From: an uncultured Robinsoniella sp.
GTDB taxonomy: Bacteria > Bacillota > Clostridia > Lachnospirales > Lachnospiraceae
Length of the DNA stretch: 41,524 nucleotides
Assembly (NCBI GenBank): GCA_900540475.1
Contig: UQGG01000058.1
Location: 1-41,524 of the forward strand
Reading direction: 5' to 3'
The translations under genes were made by a program, and so were the position numbers. The notes beneath the pieces are model-generated. The model was not told where the DNA came from and made no database searches. It saw nothing but the letters and a program-made list of their open reading frames with translations. Numbering within the stretch: the stretch's first letter is position 1; every line of letters starts with the position of its first letter. This document shows, one piece after another, positions 31,904 through 40,394 of this stretch.

Positions 31904-33598
31904 TCAGAATTTTTTTACAACAATTTTTTTCTTATAAAATCCAACTCCATATTTTATAACATCAATTCCTCTTTTTTTCAGATCTGTATCATAATTCATC
32001 TGCTCAATCTGATCCAGTGCATTTTGGGCAAGATTCTGTAGTGCGTCATCTAAATTATCAATATCTTTTACATTACCTTTTAATACCTTAAATTCAAAAA
32101 TAATACCTGGATACCTGTTGTTTTTCGGCTCTAACAACAAGTCAAAACGTCCATTGCCTGCTTCCCTGTTTGAAGATACATAATGGCTGTCAAATACTAA
32201 ACCTGTAAGCCCTAACATCCAACCATGATAAAAGCTCTCTTGTGCATCATAATAGCTTATGGTATATTCTGCAATCTCTCGTAATATTTGGTGGAGACTT
32301 TCTGTGTCACCGGTAAATAGAGCTCTACGCAGATCTCCGGCAAGATTCGAAAAAGTATCATGGTTATTTTCTTCTACCCAATTTATAATTACTTCTTTAT
32401 AAACTATAGCAATTTCCCTATTGGGAATACTTAAAGAAAAATCATAAATTCCAGCTTCGTAAACTTTTTTCTTAGCTTTCAAATATCCTGTCATAACCAG
32501 AAAGCTAAATATATTTTTAGGGTTATCCATAAGTGATGGATAAGTAATCTGCGTATCCACCTCTGTACAATATTCTTTTCCATCTAATATATCTTTTAAG
32601 ATCTGCCTGATCTCATCTGTGGCATTTCTGATCAGTTGATGAATGATTTCATTACTGCTTGTGTGAAGCCAATAGGCATCCGGAAGTCCACCGGATTGGG
32701 TATATTTTAGCACAGACCAAGGATTATATATATCCAGACCTCCAAAGTCATATCCGTCATACCATTCTTTTACCTCAAACCGCTTATCGGTAAATCCATA
32801 TTCATCTGTAATCTCTTGGATTTCATCTCTGGTAAATCCAAAATATTTATTGTAAGGTTCATCCAGAATCGTATACACATCCGGATTATTTAACCCACTG
32901 AATATACTTTCTTTAGCCACCCTTAAGATTCCAGTAAGAACAGCAAACTGGAGATTAGGATTATCCTTTAAACCTCCTGACAACCAGTTTCGTGTAAATC
33001 CAATAATCTCGTTGTAAAAACCATTCATATGCCCTTCTTGTATTGGAATATCGTATTCATCAATAAGTATAATTGGACTTACTTTAAAAAATTTCCTGAG
33101 AAAAAAGGTCAGCTTTGCAAGAGATCTTTCGAATCCGGCTACGTCAGCAGTTTTTTTCAAAATTTGTGAAAAGTACTCTTTTTCTTCTTCTTCCAGATAA
33201 TCACTATCCATTAAAAAGCGAAACTTTATAAATTCCTCACTGATAATTTCTACAATTCTCCGATATGTTTCCTGGAAAGTATTGCACTTTATATCTTTAA
33301 AAGTAAAATAGATAACAGGATATTTTCCCTGCTCGTTCTGATACCTGCTGCCGGCATTCCAGATTTTTAATCCTTTAAAATACACAGAGGTATCTTCATC
33401 TGTTTTTTCAAAAAAGCATTTGAGCATATTCATACCCAATGTCTTCCCAAAACGTCTTGGTCTGGGCAAAAGCAATACCTCTGGTTTATTATCCAGAATT
33501 TCTTTAATAAAAAGAGTTTTATCTACATAGTAGTACTCTTCTGATATAATTTTTTTAAAATCGCTAGACCCAACGGGAAGCGGTTTTTTTATTTTCAT
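31904..33598 (-). CDS. AAA-ATPase-like protein with C-terminal PD-(D/E)XK nuclease domain
   Basis: A 564-residue protein of the AAA-ATPase_like (PF09820) plus PDDEXK_9 (PF08011) family. The start KPLPVGSSDFKKIISEEYYYVDKTLFIKEIL is diagnostic. The nucleotide loop is LLLPRPRRFGKTLGMNML, Walker B is PIILIDEYDIPI, and NWLSGGLKDNPNLQFAVLTGILRVAKESIFSGLNN follows. The nuclease-like end is GRFDLLLEPKNNRYPGIIFEFKVLKG, with Asp and ExK in the right order. This family is often present in many copies per genome in anaerobes, and its role is not known; mobile or conflict-related roles have been suggested. GGAG lies before the ATG. Confidence 0.9.
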   Translation of the reverse strand: MKIKKPLPVGSSDFKKIISEEYYYVDKTLFIKEILDNKPEVLLLPRPRRFGKTLGMNMLKCFFEKTDEDTSVYFKGLKIWNAGSRYQNEQGKYPVIYFTFKDIKCNTFQETYRRIVEIISEEFIKFRFLMDSDYLEEEEKEYFSQILKKTADVAGFERSLAKLTFFLRKFFKVSPIILIDEYDIPIQEGHMNGFYNEIIGFTRNWLSGGLKDNPNLQFAVLTGILRVAKESIFSGLNNPDVYTILDEPYNKYFGFTRDEIQEITDEYGFTDKRFEVKEWYDGYDFGGLDIYNPWSVLKYTQSGGLPDAYWLHTSSNEIIHQLIRNATDEIRQILKDILDGKEYCTEVDTQITYPSLMDNPKNIFSFLVMTGYLKAKKKVYEAGIYDFSLSIPNREIAIVYKEVIINWVEENNHDTFSNLAGDLRRALFTGDTESLHQILREIAEYTISYYDAQESFYHGWMLGLTGLVFDSHYVSSNREAGNGRFDLLLEPKNNRYPGIIFEFKVLKGNVKDIDNLDDALQNLAQNALDQIEQMNYDTDLKKRGIDVIKYGVGFYKKKIVVKKF

Positions 33599-33652
33599 AG
33601 ATACTCTCCATTTCTAATTCCATGGCTTTTATTTTAACTGCTATATCGGCTT

Positions 33653-34228
33653 TTATTTCCCCCCACGAATATCATTCAGTGTGCGCTGTTCCAGAACAAC
33701 ATTCTCAAAATGGCGCACGCCCCCTTTCCCTACCGGTGACTGGGCTACCAAACCCACCTGAATCTTTTTCTGCATGGGCAGGGAACAAATTCTTGCCATC
33801 CTATAGTTTTCTCCGTCCAATGAATAGTGTACGGCGAAGACATCGTCTTTTCGCGCCAGCTGCAGCCATACCTGGTTTCCTTCTATATTTACGCCATTTG
33901 CATCATCAGATGTCTCATTTGTCATAACCGTTACTACGGAATGGGTACCGATGTCTGTGTACTCAAAACATGCTTTCGCCCATAAACGCTCATGCTCAAA
34001 TGCCAGCAGAATGCATGCATCGTAAACATCGGTAAAATCATGGCTCACTTTTGAGCGCATTACAAAATCTCCTTCCACTTCCTGATAGAAAAATGGGGCA
34101 TATGTTTCAACATTGCCGTCGATGGGATTTACGAAGTAATTTGTCTTTTCCGGTGCGTAAATATGTATTCCGTTTTCATCTGCCATACTTTCTGTATCCA
34201 TGTTCCATTTAAAATTAGAGTAATCCAT
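33653..34228 (-). CDS. DUF1349 (concanavalin-like) protein
   Basis: A 191-residue cytoplasmic protein of the DUF1349 family, a lectin/glucanase (jelly-roll) fold related to C-terminal domains of beta-xylosidases: FKWNMDTESMADENGIHIYAPEKTNYFVNP, FYQEVEGDFVMRSKVSHDF, AFEHERLWAKACFEYTD, MTNETSDDANG, VWLQLARKDDVFAVHYSLDGENYRMAR and VGLVAQSPVG. The family is thought to bind or act on carbohydrate, but activity is unproven. The AGGAGG ribosome site precedes the ATG, and it has its own promoter at 34264-34292, so it can be made apart from the upstream MFS gene. Confidence 0.88.
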   Translation of the reverse strand: MDYSNFKWNMDTESMADENGIHIYAPEKTNYFVNPIDGNVETYAPFFYQEVEGDFVMRSKVSHDFTDVYDACILLAFEHERLWAKACFEYTDIGTHSVVTVMTNETSDDANGVNIEGNQVWLQLARKDDVFAVHYSLDGENYRMARICSLPMQKKIQVGLVAQSPVGKGGVRHFENVVLEQRTLNDIRGGK

Positions 34229-34263
34229 AATTTTCCTCCTGCATGTTATAACGTTATTCTTTT

Positions 34264-34292
34264 ATAATACCGCGTATACCGTTATAATACAA
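34264..34292 (-). promoter_or_regulatory. Promoter of the DUF1349 gene
   Basis: On the minus strand TTGTAT (34292-34287), 17-bp spacer and TATTAT (34269-34264). TTATAATAC occurs twice within it (34262-34270 and 34282-34290), and a palindrome ATAACGTTAT lies downstream at 34248-34257; either could be an operator. Confidence 0.5.
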
Positions 34293-34334
34293 TAACAAAA
34301 AAGTTGGCTCTTTTCCGGATTGTAAGCGTGCTCA

Positions 34335-35693
34335 TTAATAAAATACCTTCATTGACTTACGAAAGCTGATCAAGCTGATTATGGCAGCCAGAGATAAAAT
34401 AATGAAAATATTGCTGTATACATATACACTTTCTGATACCGGAGCAATCACATGCTGTTTTAAATAATTCACCATCATAAATCGGCTGCATATTGCGACA
34501 CCTATGGACGAACTGATATTGATGGTCAGATCATTTATGCCGATACCTCTTCCTACTTCTGCAGAAGGCAGGGCGCCGGTTACGGTGTCCAGCAACGGGG
34601 AATAAATCGTATTATATCCTGCAAAGAATATTATGCCGGAAATGCTGAGCACTATTTTACCTTTATCCATAAAAAATGCAGCGGACAGCAGACCCAGAAA
34701 AATCAGAAATGCCCCCAGGCTGATTGTCTGATATCTGCCAAGCCGTGCTGTAATCTTATCCCCGTTCATGCCCACAACTGCTGCTGCAATATATCCGGGC
34801 AGCAGGATGTAGGAAACCAGATCCAGAGACCTGGGATACAGGGTGCTTACAACGAACGTACAGATAAAGGCAAATACAAATTGTGACAGGTAAAGGGCAA
34901 ATACCAAGATGACTGCCTTTGTGTAATTTCTGTTTTCCCTAAAAAATCCTGGCGTGACAAATGCATCCTCTCTCTTGCTGATGTAGATGAAAAATACAGC
35001 CAGCATCAGTATTTCAATTCCTGCATAAACAGGCCTGAAATCGCTCAGCATCAGCATAATAGCTACAATACAGATGCTGAACAATCCAATTCCCACAACA
35101 TCCACATGCTTTATTTTCCCTTCATTTTCTACCGGAGCATACTTCCATATGACCGGTATAAATGCCGCTGCCGCCAGGGAAATGACAAATAGTGCCTTCC
35201 AATTGACATAGGCGGCAAATATACCTCCTGCAAGCACACCGCACGCCTGGGCTATCTGGAAACAAGCTGTGAACCAGGCAAAGTACTTCAGCTTTTCTTT
35301 TCCTTTCGTATATCGTGAAGTGATAACCAGATATAAGGAACTGATTGCCGCCTGGCCTACGGTTTGCAGAACCCTTGCAGCCACAACCATATAAAAATAG
35401 TTTTGAAAAAGCAGTCCGAAGGCGGAGCCAGACACAAATACAGCAGTGCCAAAAAGCAGCAGCTTCTTCACCGGAATATAATCGGACAGAGTTCCATAGA
35501 CTACACTGCAGACGCCAAGGGCTACCGTGCTGAGTGTCACAATCATACTTACTTTACTGGCTGAAACATGAAATTCTTCAGCTAAAACCGGAGAAACAGT
35601 TACAAATGCCTGAACCATAAGATTAGTTAATACAAACAGGATCAGCAGACAGGGTAATAGTTTTCGGATGTTTTTTTCATTAAGAACGTCCAT
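34335..35693 (-). CDS. MFS transporter (drug-efflux/TetA(L)-like branch)
   Basis: A 452-residue major facilitator protein with about 12-14 helices. Early segments are LLPCLLILFVLTNLMVQAFVTVSPVLAEEF and STVALGVCSVVYGTLSDYIPVKKLLLFG (the motif A loop, GTLSDYIPVKK). ARVLQTVGQAAISSLYLVITSRYTKGKEK is close to motif C regions of TetA(L)/QacA-like pumps. The late segment SAEVGRGIGINDLTINISSSIGVAI fits that group. GGGAGG precedes the ATG at 35693; an in-frame start at 35747 would lie deep in the nucleoside hydrolase gene. It overlaps that gene by 14 bases, so the two are translationally coupled. A nucleoside- or drug-related substrate is possible but not shown. Confidence 0.88.
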   Translation of the reverse strand: MDVLNEKNIRKLLPCLLILFVLTNLMVQAFVTVSPVLAEEFHVSASKVSMIVTLSTVALGVCSVVYGTLSDYIPVKKLLLFGTAVFVSGSAFGLLFQNYFYMVVAARVLQTVGQAAISSLYLVITSRYTKGKEKLKYFAWFTACFQIAQACGVLAGGIFAAYVNWKALFVISLAAAAFIPVIWKYAPVENEGKIKHVDVVGIGLFSICIVAIMLMLSDFRPVYAGIEILMLAVFFIYISKREDAFVTPGFFRENRNYTKAVILVFALYLSQFVFAFICTFVVSTLYPRSLDLVSYILLPGYIAAAVVGMNGDKITARLGRYQTISLGAFLIFLGLLSAAFFMDKGKIVLSISGIIFFAGYNTIYSPLLDTVTGALPSAEVGRGIGINDLTINISSSIGVAICSRFMMVNYLKQHVIAPVSESVYVYSNIFIILSLAAIISLISFRKSMKVFY

Positions 35694-36654
35694 TTTTATC
35701 CTCCCGGGCTTTGCCGCAGCGAATAAATAAGTTCTGCAGGTTCTCATCCAGGTCTTTTTCCAGTGCTTGATCGTTCACCCCGATACAAACTTTCACATTG
35801 GGATTTCCATCTCTCAGTTTTTCCTGGCTTCCAATCGTTCTGCCCGCTGCCTCACCTTCGGTTACCACTGTCATATGCATAGGAAGCATGTGGAACCAAT
35901 GAGGATTTTTTGCCGCAGCTACGGCAGATGGATCATGGAGAAAACATCCGCCGATGGATGCATCGTGTTCTCCGATATAATAATCCACCATATCTGCAAA
36001 TATAATGCCGGCAGTGCTGCCTGTTTCTCTCCACTTACCGGTAGACTCTTTTGTTAATACGCAACGCTGTGTCACATCCAGTCCCACCATCGTTACATCC
36101 ACTCCGCTTTCAAATAAATACTTTGCCGCATAGGGATCCTGTGAAATATTTGCTTCCGCATAAGGGGTTACATTCCCGGGTATGGTCAACGCGCCGCCCA
36201 TGATCACTACAGGTCCCATGATATCTGCAATTTCCGGTGCCTTTATTAGAGCTGATGCCAGATTTGTCATCGGTCCCGTTGCAACAATTACAAGATCTTT
36301 TTTGTATTTCTTTACGGCTGATATTAAAAAGTCAACTCCTGGCAGCTCTTCTTTCCTTCGCCGTGCTTTGTTCATTGAGACCTGGCCCACTCCGTTTTCT
36401 CCGTGAATTCTTGCACTCACTTCCAGCCTCAGGAAGCCGGATTTTTGAATTGCATGTTTTTCGCCTTCATAGACCGGAATGGACTGGGCATGGCACATCT
36501 CCAGAATGTTTAATACATTCTGTACTCCATTTTCCGTATACACATTTCCATAGGTTCCAACAACTCCCAGCAATTCAATGTCCTCACTTCCCAGAACATA
36601 AGCCAAAGCCATTCCATCATCAATCCCCGTATCCAAATCCAAAATCATCTTCAT
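35680..36654 (-). CDS. Nucleoside hydrolase (IunH/RihABC-like)
   Basis: A 324-residue nucleoside hydrolase, which splits ribonucleosides into base and ribose. The calcium-binding DLDTGIDDGMAL motif, ATGPMTNLASALIKAPEI and IMGGAL are diagnostic, and FLHDPSAVAAA carries the conserved Asp of the catalytic loop near the C-terminus. The start at 36654 has AAAGGAG 8 bases upstream; an in-frame ATG at 36672 is before that site. It is divergent from a Crp/Fnr regulator, overlaps a downstream MFS gene, and its ribose product could link it to nearby sugar transport; this link is inference. Confidence 0.93.
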   Translation of the reverse strand: MKMILDLDTGIDDGMALAYVLGSEDIELLGVVGTYGNVYTENGVQNVLNILEMCHAQSIPVYEGEKHAIQKSGFLRLEVSARIHGENGVGQVSMNKARRRKEELPGVDFLISAVKKYKKDLVIVATGPMTNLASALIKAPEIADIMGPVVIMGGALTIPGNVTPYAEANISQDPYAAKYLFESGVDVTMVGLDVTQRCVLTKESTGKWRETGSTAGIIFADMVDYYIGEHDASIGGCFLHDPSAVAAAKNPHWFHMLPMHMTVVTEGEAAGRTIGSQEKLRDGNPNVKVCIGVNDQALEKDLDENLQNLFIRCGKAREDKNGRS

Positions 36655-36748
36655 CTCTTCTTCTCCTTTCATTCACCTTAACCGATACCCTCTGGTGAAT
36701 TCTGCATATTGTTTGTTTTCTGCGCTTTTATATTTTGCATATTTGTAA

Positions 36749-36798
36749 TATAATATTTTTATGATATTTTTTCACTGACAGCTGTCACTAACAGGAGG
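36749..36798 (+). promoter_or_regulatory. Promoter region and palindrome of the Crp/Fnr gene
   Basis: A TATAAT lies at 36749-36754 without a clear -35. A perfect 12-bp palindrome TGACAGCTGTCA (36776-36787) follows, resembling a Crp/Fnr-type site or another regulator's operator, then AGGAGG (36793-36798). Confidence 0.45.
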
Positions 36799-36805
36799 TT
36801 TATTT

Positions 36806-37486
36806 TTGAAATTTATTGAAGATGCAAAGCAAAAAAACTGGTATATGGAAAAATACCAGATTCACAGGATGTTTCACTCTAATATCAGAGAACATATGCT
36901 GTTGGCCGTTTATCAGGAAAAAGAATATGTTTACCATCAGGGAGATTTGCTGAAGGGACTATTTGTGTTTCTTACCGGGGAATGGAAGGTGTATTATTCT
37001 CTTGAAAATGGCAAGGATGCTGTCTTCCGTCTGCTTAGCCAGCCCCGTATCGTAGGTGAGATTGAGTTTATGCTGAACTCCCCCGCCACGACCACCATCC
37101 AGTCCACGAAGCTTTCCTACGCTTTTTACCTGCCTTACCAGCAATGCCGCAGTCTCTTAAAAGCAGATGCCGTCTTTCTGGGAAATATCAGCTACAATAT
37201 GGCGGAAGCCCTTTATATAACCAACAACAATGCATCTATCAATCAATATTATTCCCCAAAAAGCCGGATTGCATCTTTTATTTTATCTATTGAAAAGGAC
37301 AGTCATTTTTCTTTTAACTATAAACTGCTTCCCGGACTCACCGGCATGAGTGACCGGCATATGTTTCGGATCTTAAATGAATTTATTCAGGATGGATATC
37401 TGAAAAAAGATGGCGAGTATTATACGATTTTGGACTATGACGCTTTAGAACGCATTTCCTGTGAAGCATATATCTATAAAATTTAA
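36806..37486 (+). CDS. Crp/Fnr-family transcriptional regulator
   Basis: A 226-residue protein. The N-terminal cyclic-nucleotide-binding-like barrel (about 20-130) includes YVYHQGDLLKGLFVFLTGEWKVYYS and RLLSQPRIVGEIEFML. The C-terminal winged helix includes SRIASFILSI and LTGMSDRHMFRILNEFIQDGYLKKDGEYYTI. No cysteine cluster for an Fnr iron-sulfur centre is evident, and the phosphate-binding Arg of true Crp is not clear, so the ligand is unknown. It probably starts at TTG 36806, with AGGAGG at an ideal 7 bases; the next ATG (36845) has no ribosome site. It is divergent from the nucleoside hydrolase gene, which is the likely target. Confidence 0.9.
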   Translation: MKFIEDAKQKNWYMEKYQIHRMFHSNIREHMLLAVYQEKEYVYHQGDLLKGLFVFLTGEWKVYYSLENGKDAVFRLLSQPRIVGEIEFMLNSPATTTIQSTKLSYAFYLPYQQCRSLLKADAVFLGNISYNMAEALYITNNNASINQYYSPKSRIASFILSIEKDSHFSFNYKLLPGLTGMSDRHMFRILNEFIQDGYLKKDGEYYTILDYDALERISCEAYIYKI

Positions 37487-37498
37487 GGCAGACATAAC

Positions 37499-37551
37499 AC
37501 AGCCCATATAAGCCGCAAATTACAATTCGACTTATACAGGCTGTCCGTTTT
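37499..37551 (+). terminator. Intrinsic terminator of the Crp/Fnr gene
   Basis: ACAGCC...ATAAG (37499-37511) pairs with CTTAT...GGCTGT (37531-37544), with a small internal loop, and is followed by CCGTTTTT. Confidence 0.65.
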
Positions 37552-37619
37552 TCTGAGAGTGCCTTCTATATGTTAAGAAATGATTGGCTCATCAGAGGGC
37601 TGTATCCCCATATTTTTTA

Positions 37620-38777
37620 TTATTTTGACCGATTCTTACTTACTACATCAAAGATAACTGCCGCCAGAAGCACCAGGCCTTTTACCACTTTCTGATAATT
37701 GGCATCCACGCCCATGATATTCATTCCAAGATTGATCACGCCCATCAGCGTCGCACCGATAATTACACCCGGTACCGTACCTGTTCCGCCGTAAGCAGAA
37801 GCGCCGCCGATGAAGCAGGACCCGATGGCATCCATTTCATAGTTATTTCCGGCTGTAGGATTTGCTGAATTTAATCTTGCGATGGTGACCATTGCCGCTA
37901 CTGCCGCCAGCAATCCCATGTTCAGATAAGCAATAAAGTACACTTTATTTGTATTGATTCCCGATAACTGGGTTGCCTTTTCATTTCCTCCAACGGCATA
38001 GAAATAACGCCCGATTGTTGTCTTGGAGGTGATATAGGAATAAATGAGTATGACTACCAGAACCCAGATTAATACATTCGGGATTCCTTTATACTGAGCA
38101 AGGCGGAACATGAAAGCCAGGATAACAATGCAGATTATTGCAGTCTTTACGATGACACCCGCAAGCTTTTCCGTCTCGTATCCCTTTTTTATCCTGCCGG
38201 CACGTCCCTTAAATACAACAAAGATGTAGATCAGAGAAGCCAGCACGCCCGCCAGAACACAGATGATATTGATACTGCCGCCAAAGGGGTCCGGTATGTA
38301 ATTGTTGAACAGCGCCAGGTAATTCTCCGGCATAGGCGCAACGGTACGGCCATTTAAAATAACATTGGACAGTCCGCGGAAAACCAGCATGCCCGCAAGG
38401 GTTACGATAAACGGCGGGATGCGCACAAAAGCAATCCAGAAGCCCTGCCATGCTCCAATTAAGATACCTACCAGAATCATAATCAGAATGACCAGTGCCA
38501 TATTCATATTTTTATTGACCATAAAGGTTCCACCCACAGCACCTACAAAGCACACCACAGAACCTACGGACAGATCGATATTTCCTCCCGTGAGGATACA
38601 GAGCAGCATTCCGGTTGCCAGTATAAACACATATGCGTTTTGGGCAATGAGGTTCGTTACATTCTGGGGCAGAAGCATTTTCCCTCCGGTCTGCCAGGTA
38701 AAGAATAAGGTTACCAGAACCAGTACGATTACCATGGTATATTTTTTTATAATTCCTGAGACTTTTGCTTTATCCAT
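37620..38777 (-). CDS. mmsB: Sugar ABC transporter permease, multiple-monosaccharide type
   Basis: A 385-residue inner-membrane permease of the ribose/xylose type (BPD_transp_2). TGMLLCILTGGNIDLSVGSVVCFVGAVGG is the family signature. RIPPFIVTLAGMLVFRGLSNVILNGRTV, GRYFYAVGGNEKATQLSGINTNKV (the EAA-like loop) and DAIGSCFIGGASAYGGTGTVPGVIIG follow. The length and the long central insertion match MmsB/GguB rather than RbsC. AAAGGAG before the ATG overlaps the end of the ATPase gene, which ends 3 bases upstream. It is the last gene of the operon. Confidence 0.93.
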   Translation of the reverse strand: MDKAKVSGIIKKYTMVIVLVLVTLFFTWQTGGKMLLPQNVTNLIAQNAYVFILATGMLLCILTGGNIDLSVGSVVCFVGAVGGTFMVNKNMNMALVILIMILVGILIGAWQGFWIAFVRIPPFIVTLAGMLVFRGLSNVILNGRTVAPMPENYLALFNNYIPDPFGGSINIICVLAGVLASLIYIFVVFKGRAGRIKKGYETEKLAGVIVKTAIICIVILAFMFRLAQYKGIPNVLIWVLVVILIYSYITSKTTIGRYFYAVGGNEKATQLSGINTNKVYFIAYLNMGLLAAVAAMVTIARLNSANPTAGNNYEMDAIGSCFIGGASAYGGTGTVPGVIIGATLMGVINLGMNIMGVDANYQKVVKGLVLLAAVIFDVVSKNRSK

Positions 38778-38780
38778 TGT

Positions 38781-40319
38781 CTACTCTCCTTTACTTGATT
38801 TTAAAATACATGCCATAATCCGCTCCTGGGTTGCCTCTTGTCTGGTTAACTCACCCGCAATTTTTCCTTCGTTCATAACATAGATACGATCGGACATTCC
38901 AAGCACTTCCGGCAGTTCCGATGAAATCATAATCACGGATTTTCCCTCTGCGACCAGATCATTGATAATGCAGTAGATTTCATATTTTGCCCCTACGTCA
39001 ATTCCTCTTGTAGGCTCATCCAGAATCAGGATATCCGGTTCTGCAAACATCCATTTTGCCAGCAGGACTTTCTGCTGGTTCCCTCCGCTTAAATTGCCCA
39101 CATTTTGCTCTACGGAAGGGCATTTTGTCTTCAGGCGTTCTTTATATTCCACCGCAACCTGATATTCCTTATCCTGGTCAATCACAGTTCGTTTGCTGAT
39201 TGCCGACAGATTAGCAAGGGTGGTATTGATTTTGATGGGATTAGAGAGAATCAGACCGTTTCCCTTTCTGTCCTCCGTTACGTATGCCAGCTTTTTTTGA
39301 ATGGCTTCTCTTACGCTGCGCAGATGTACTTCCTCCCCATTCAGGAACAGTTTACCGGAAATATTGGTGCCGTAGCTTTTTCCAAAAATGCTCATAGCCA
39401 GTTCTGTTCTCCCGGCACCCATAAGACCGGAAATCCCTACCACTTCTCCTTTATGTACCTTAATGGATACGTTGTCACATACCTTGCGCTCGGTGTACAG
39501 GGGATGGTGAACCGTCCAGTCTTTTACCTCCAGAAGAACTTCCTTTTTCACAAACTGTGCCCGTTTCGGAAAACGGTCAGTCAGGTCTCTGCCAACCATT
39601 CCTTTGATAATACGGTCTTCCGAAATATCATCCGTCTTCTTATCCAGTGTCTCTATGGTTGACCCATCCCGGATCACCGTAATTTTATCCGCCACATAGG
39701 CAATCTCATTTAATTTATGAGAAATAATAATCGATGTCATACCCTGGCTTTTGAATTTTAAAAGAAGATCCAGCAGGGCTTGTGAATCCGCTTCATTTAA
39801 CGATGCAGTGGGTTCATCCAGAATCAGCAGTTTTGCATTCTTAGCCAGGGCTTTCGCAATTTCCACCAGCTGCTGTTTTCCCACTCCGATATCTTTAATC
39901 AGGGTACGCGAAGACTCCTGCAGCCCCACCGTTCTTAAATATTGATCGGATTCACCGTATGTTTCATTCCAGTCAATAGAGAAACTGTTTCCTTTTTCGT
40001 TTCCAAGATACATATTTTCCCCAATCGTCATGTAGGGGATCAGTGCCAGTTCCTGATGTATGATTACAATCCCTTTCCCTTCACTGTCTTTAATGCTGGA
40101 AAAGTTACAGACCTCCCCCCGGTAAATAATATCTCCCTCATAGGTACCATGGGCATAGATGCCGCTGAGCACATTCATCAACGTTGATTTTCCTGCACCG
40201 TTTTCACCTACCAATGCGTGGATTTCCCCTTCTTCCACCTTGAGGTTAACATGATCAAGGGCCTTCACCCCGGGGAAGGTCTTGGTTATATTTTTCATTT
40301 CCAATAATATATCTGCCAA
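38781..40319 (-). CDS. mmsA: Sugar ABC transporter ATPase with two ABC domains
   Basis: A 512-residue ATPase of the RbsA/XylG/GguA class with two ABC domains. The first has GENGAGKST, QELALIPYMTIGENM, GVGKQQLVEIAKAL and LLILDEPTASL. The second has GISGLMGAGRTELA, the expected degenerate Walker A, LSGGNQQKVLLAKWM and ILILDEPTRGIDVGAKYEIY. The start is a TTG at 40319, with GGAGGG 7 bases upstream, giving LADILLEMKNITKTFPGVKALD, which matches the family start; an in-frame ATG at 40394 would add 25 residues with no family match. Like related systems it probably serves ribose, xylose, galactose or glucose. Confidence 0.93.
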   Translation of the reverse strand: MADILLEMKNITKTFPGVKALDHVNLKVEEGEIHALVGENGAGKSTLMNVLSGIYAHGTYEGDIIYRGEVCNFSSIKDSEGKGIVIIHQELALIPYMTIGENMYLGNEKGNSFSIDWNETYGESDQYLRTVGLQESSRTLIKDIGVGKQQLVEIAKALAKNAKLLILDEPTASLNEADSQALLDLLLKFKSQGMTSIIISHKLNEIAYVADKITVIRDGSTIETLDKKTDDISEDRIIKGMVGRDLTDRFPKRAQFVKKEVLLEVKDWTVHHPLYTERKVCDNVSIKVHKGEVVGISGLMGAGRTELAMSIFGKSYGTNISGKLFLNGEEVHLRSVREAIQKKLAYVTEDRKGNGLILSNPIKINTTLANLSAISKRTVIDQDKEYQVAVEYKERLKTKCPSVEQNVGNLSGGNQQKVLLAKWMFAEPDILILDEPTRGIDVGAKYEIYCIINDLVAEGKSVIMISSELPEVLGMSDRIYVMNEGKIAGELTRQEATQERIMACILKSSKGE

Positions 40320-40394
40320 TTGAATCCCTCCTGTTCTTTTAGAAAGGGCATTGCTTCCAGAGCGTGATACGCCTTTTGCAACGCCCTTAGGCAT

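Noticed and set aside
36237..36698. 153-residue open frame on the plus strand
   Set aside because: Antisense to the nucleoside hydrolase and proline/leucine-rich, typical of a shadow frame.
39105..39662. 185-residue open frame on the plus strand
   Set aside because: Antisense to the well-supported mmsA gene, with no recognisable domain.
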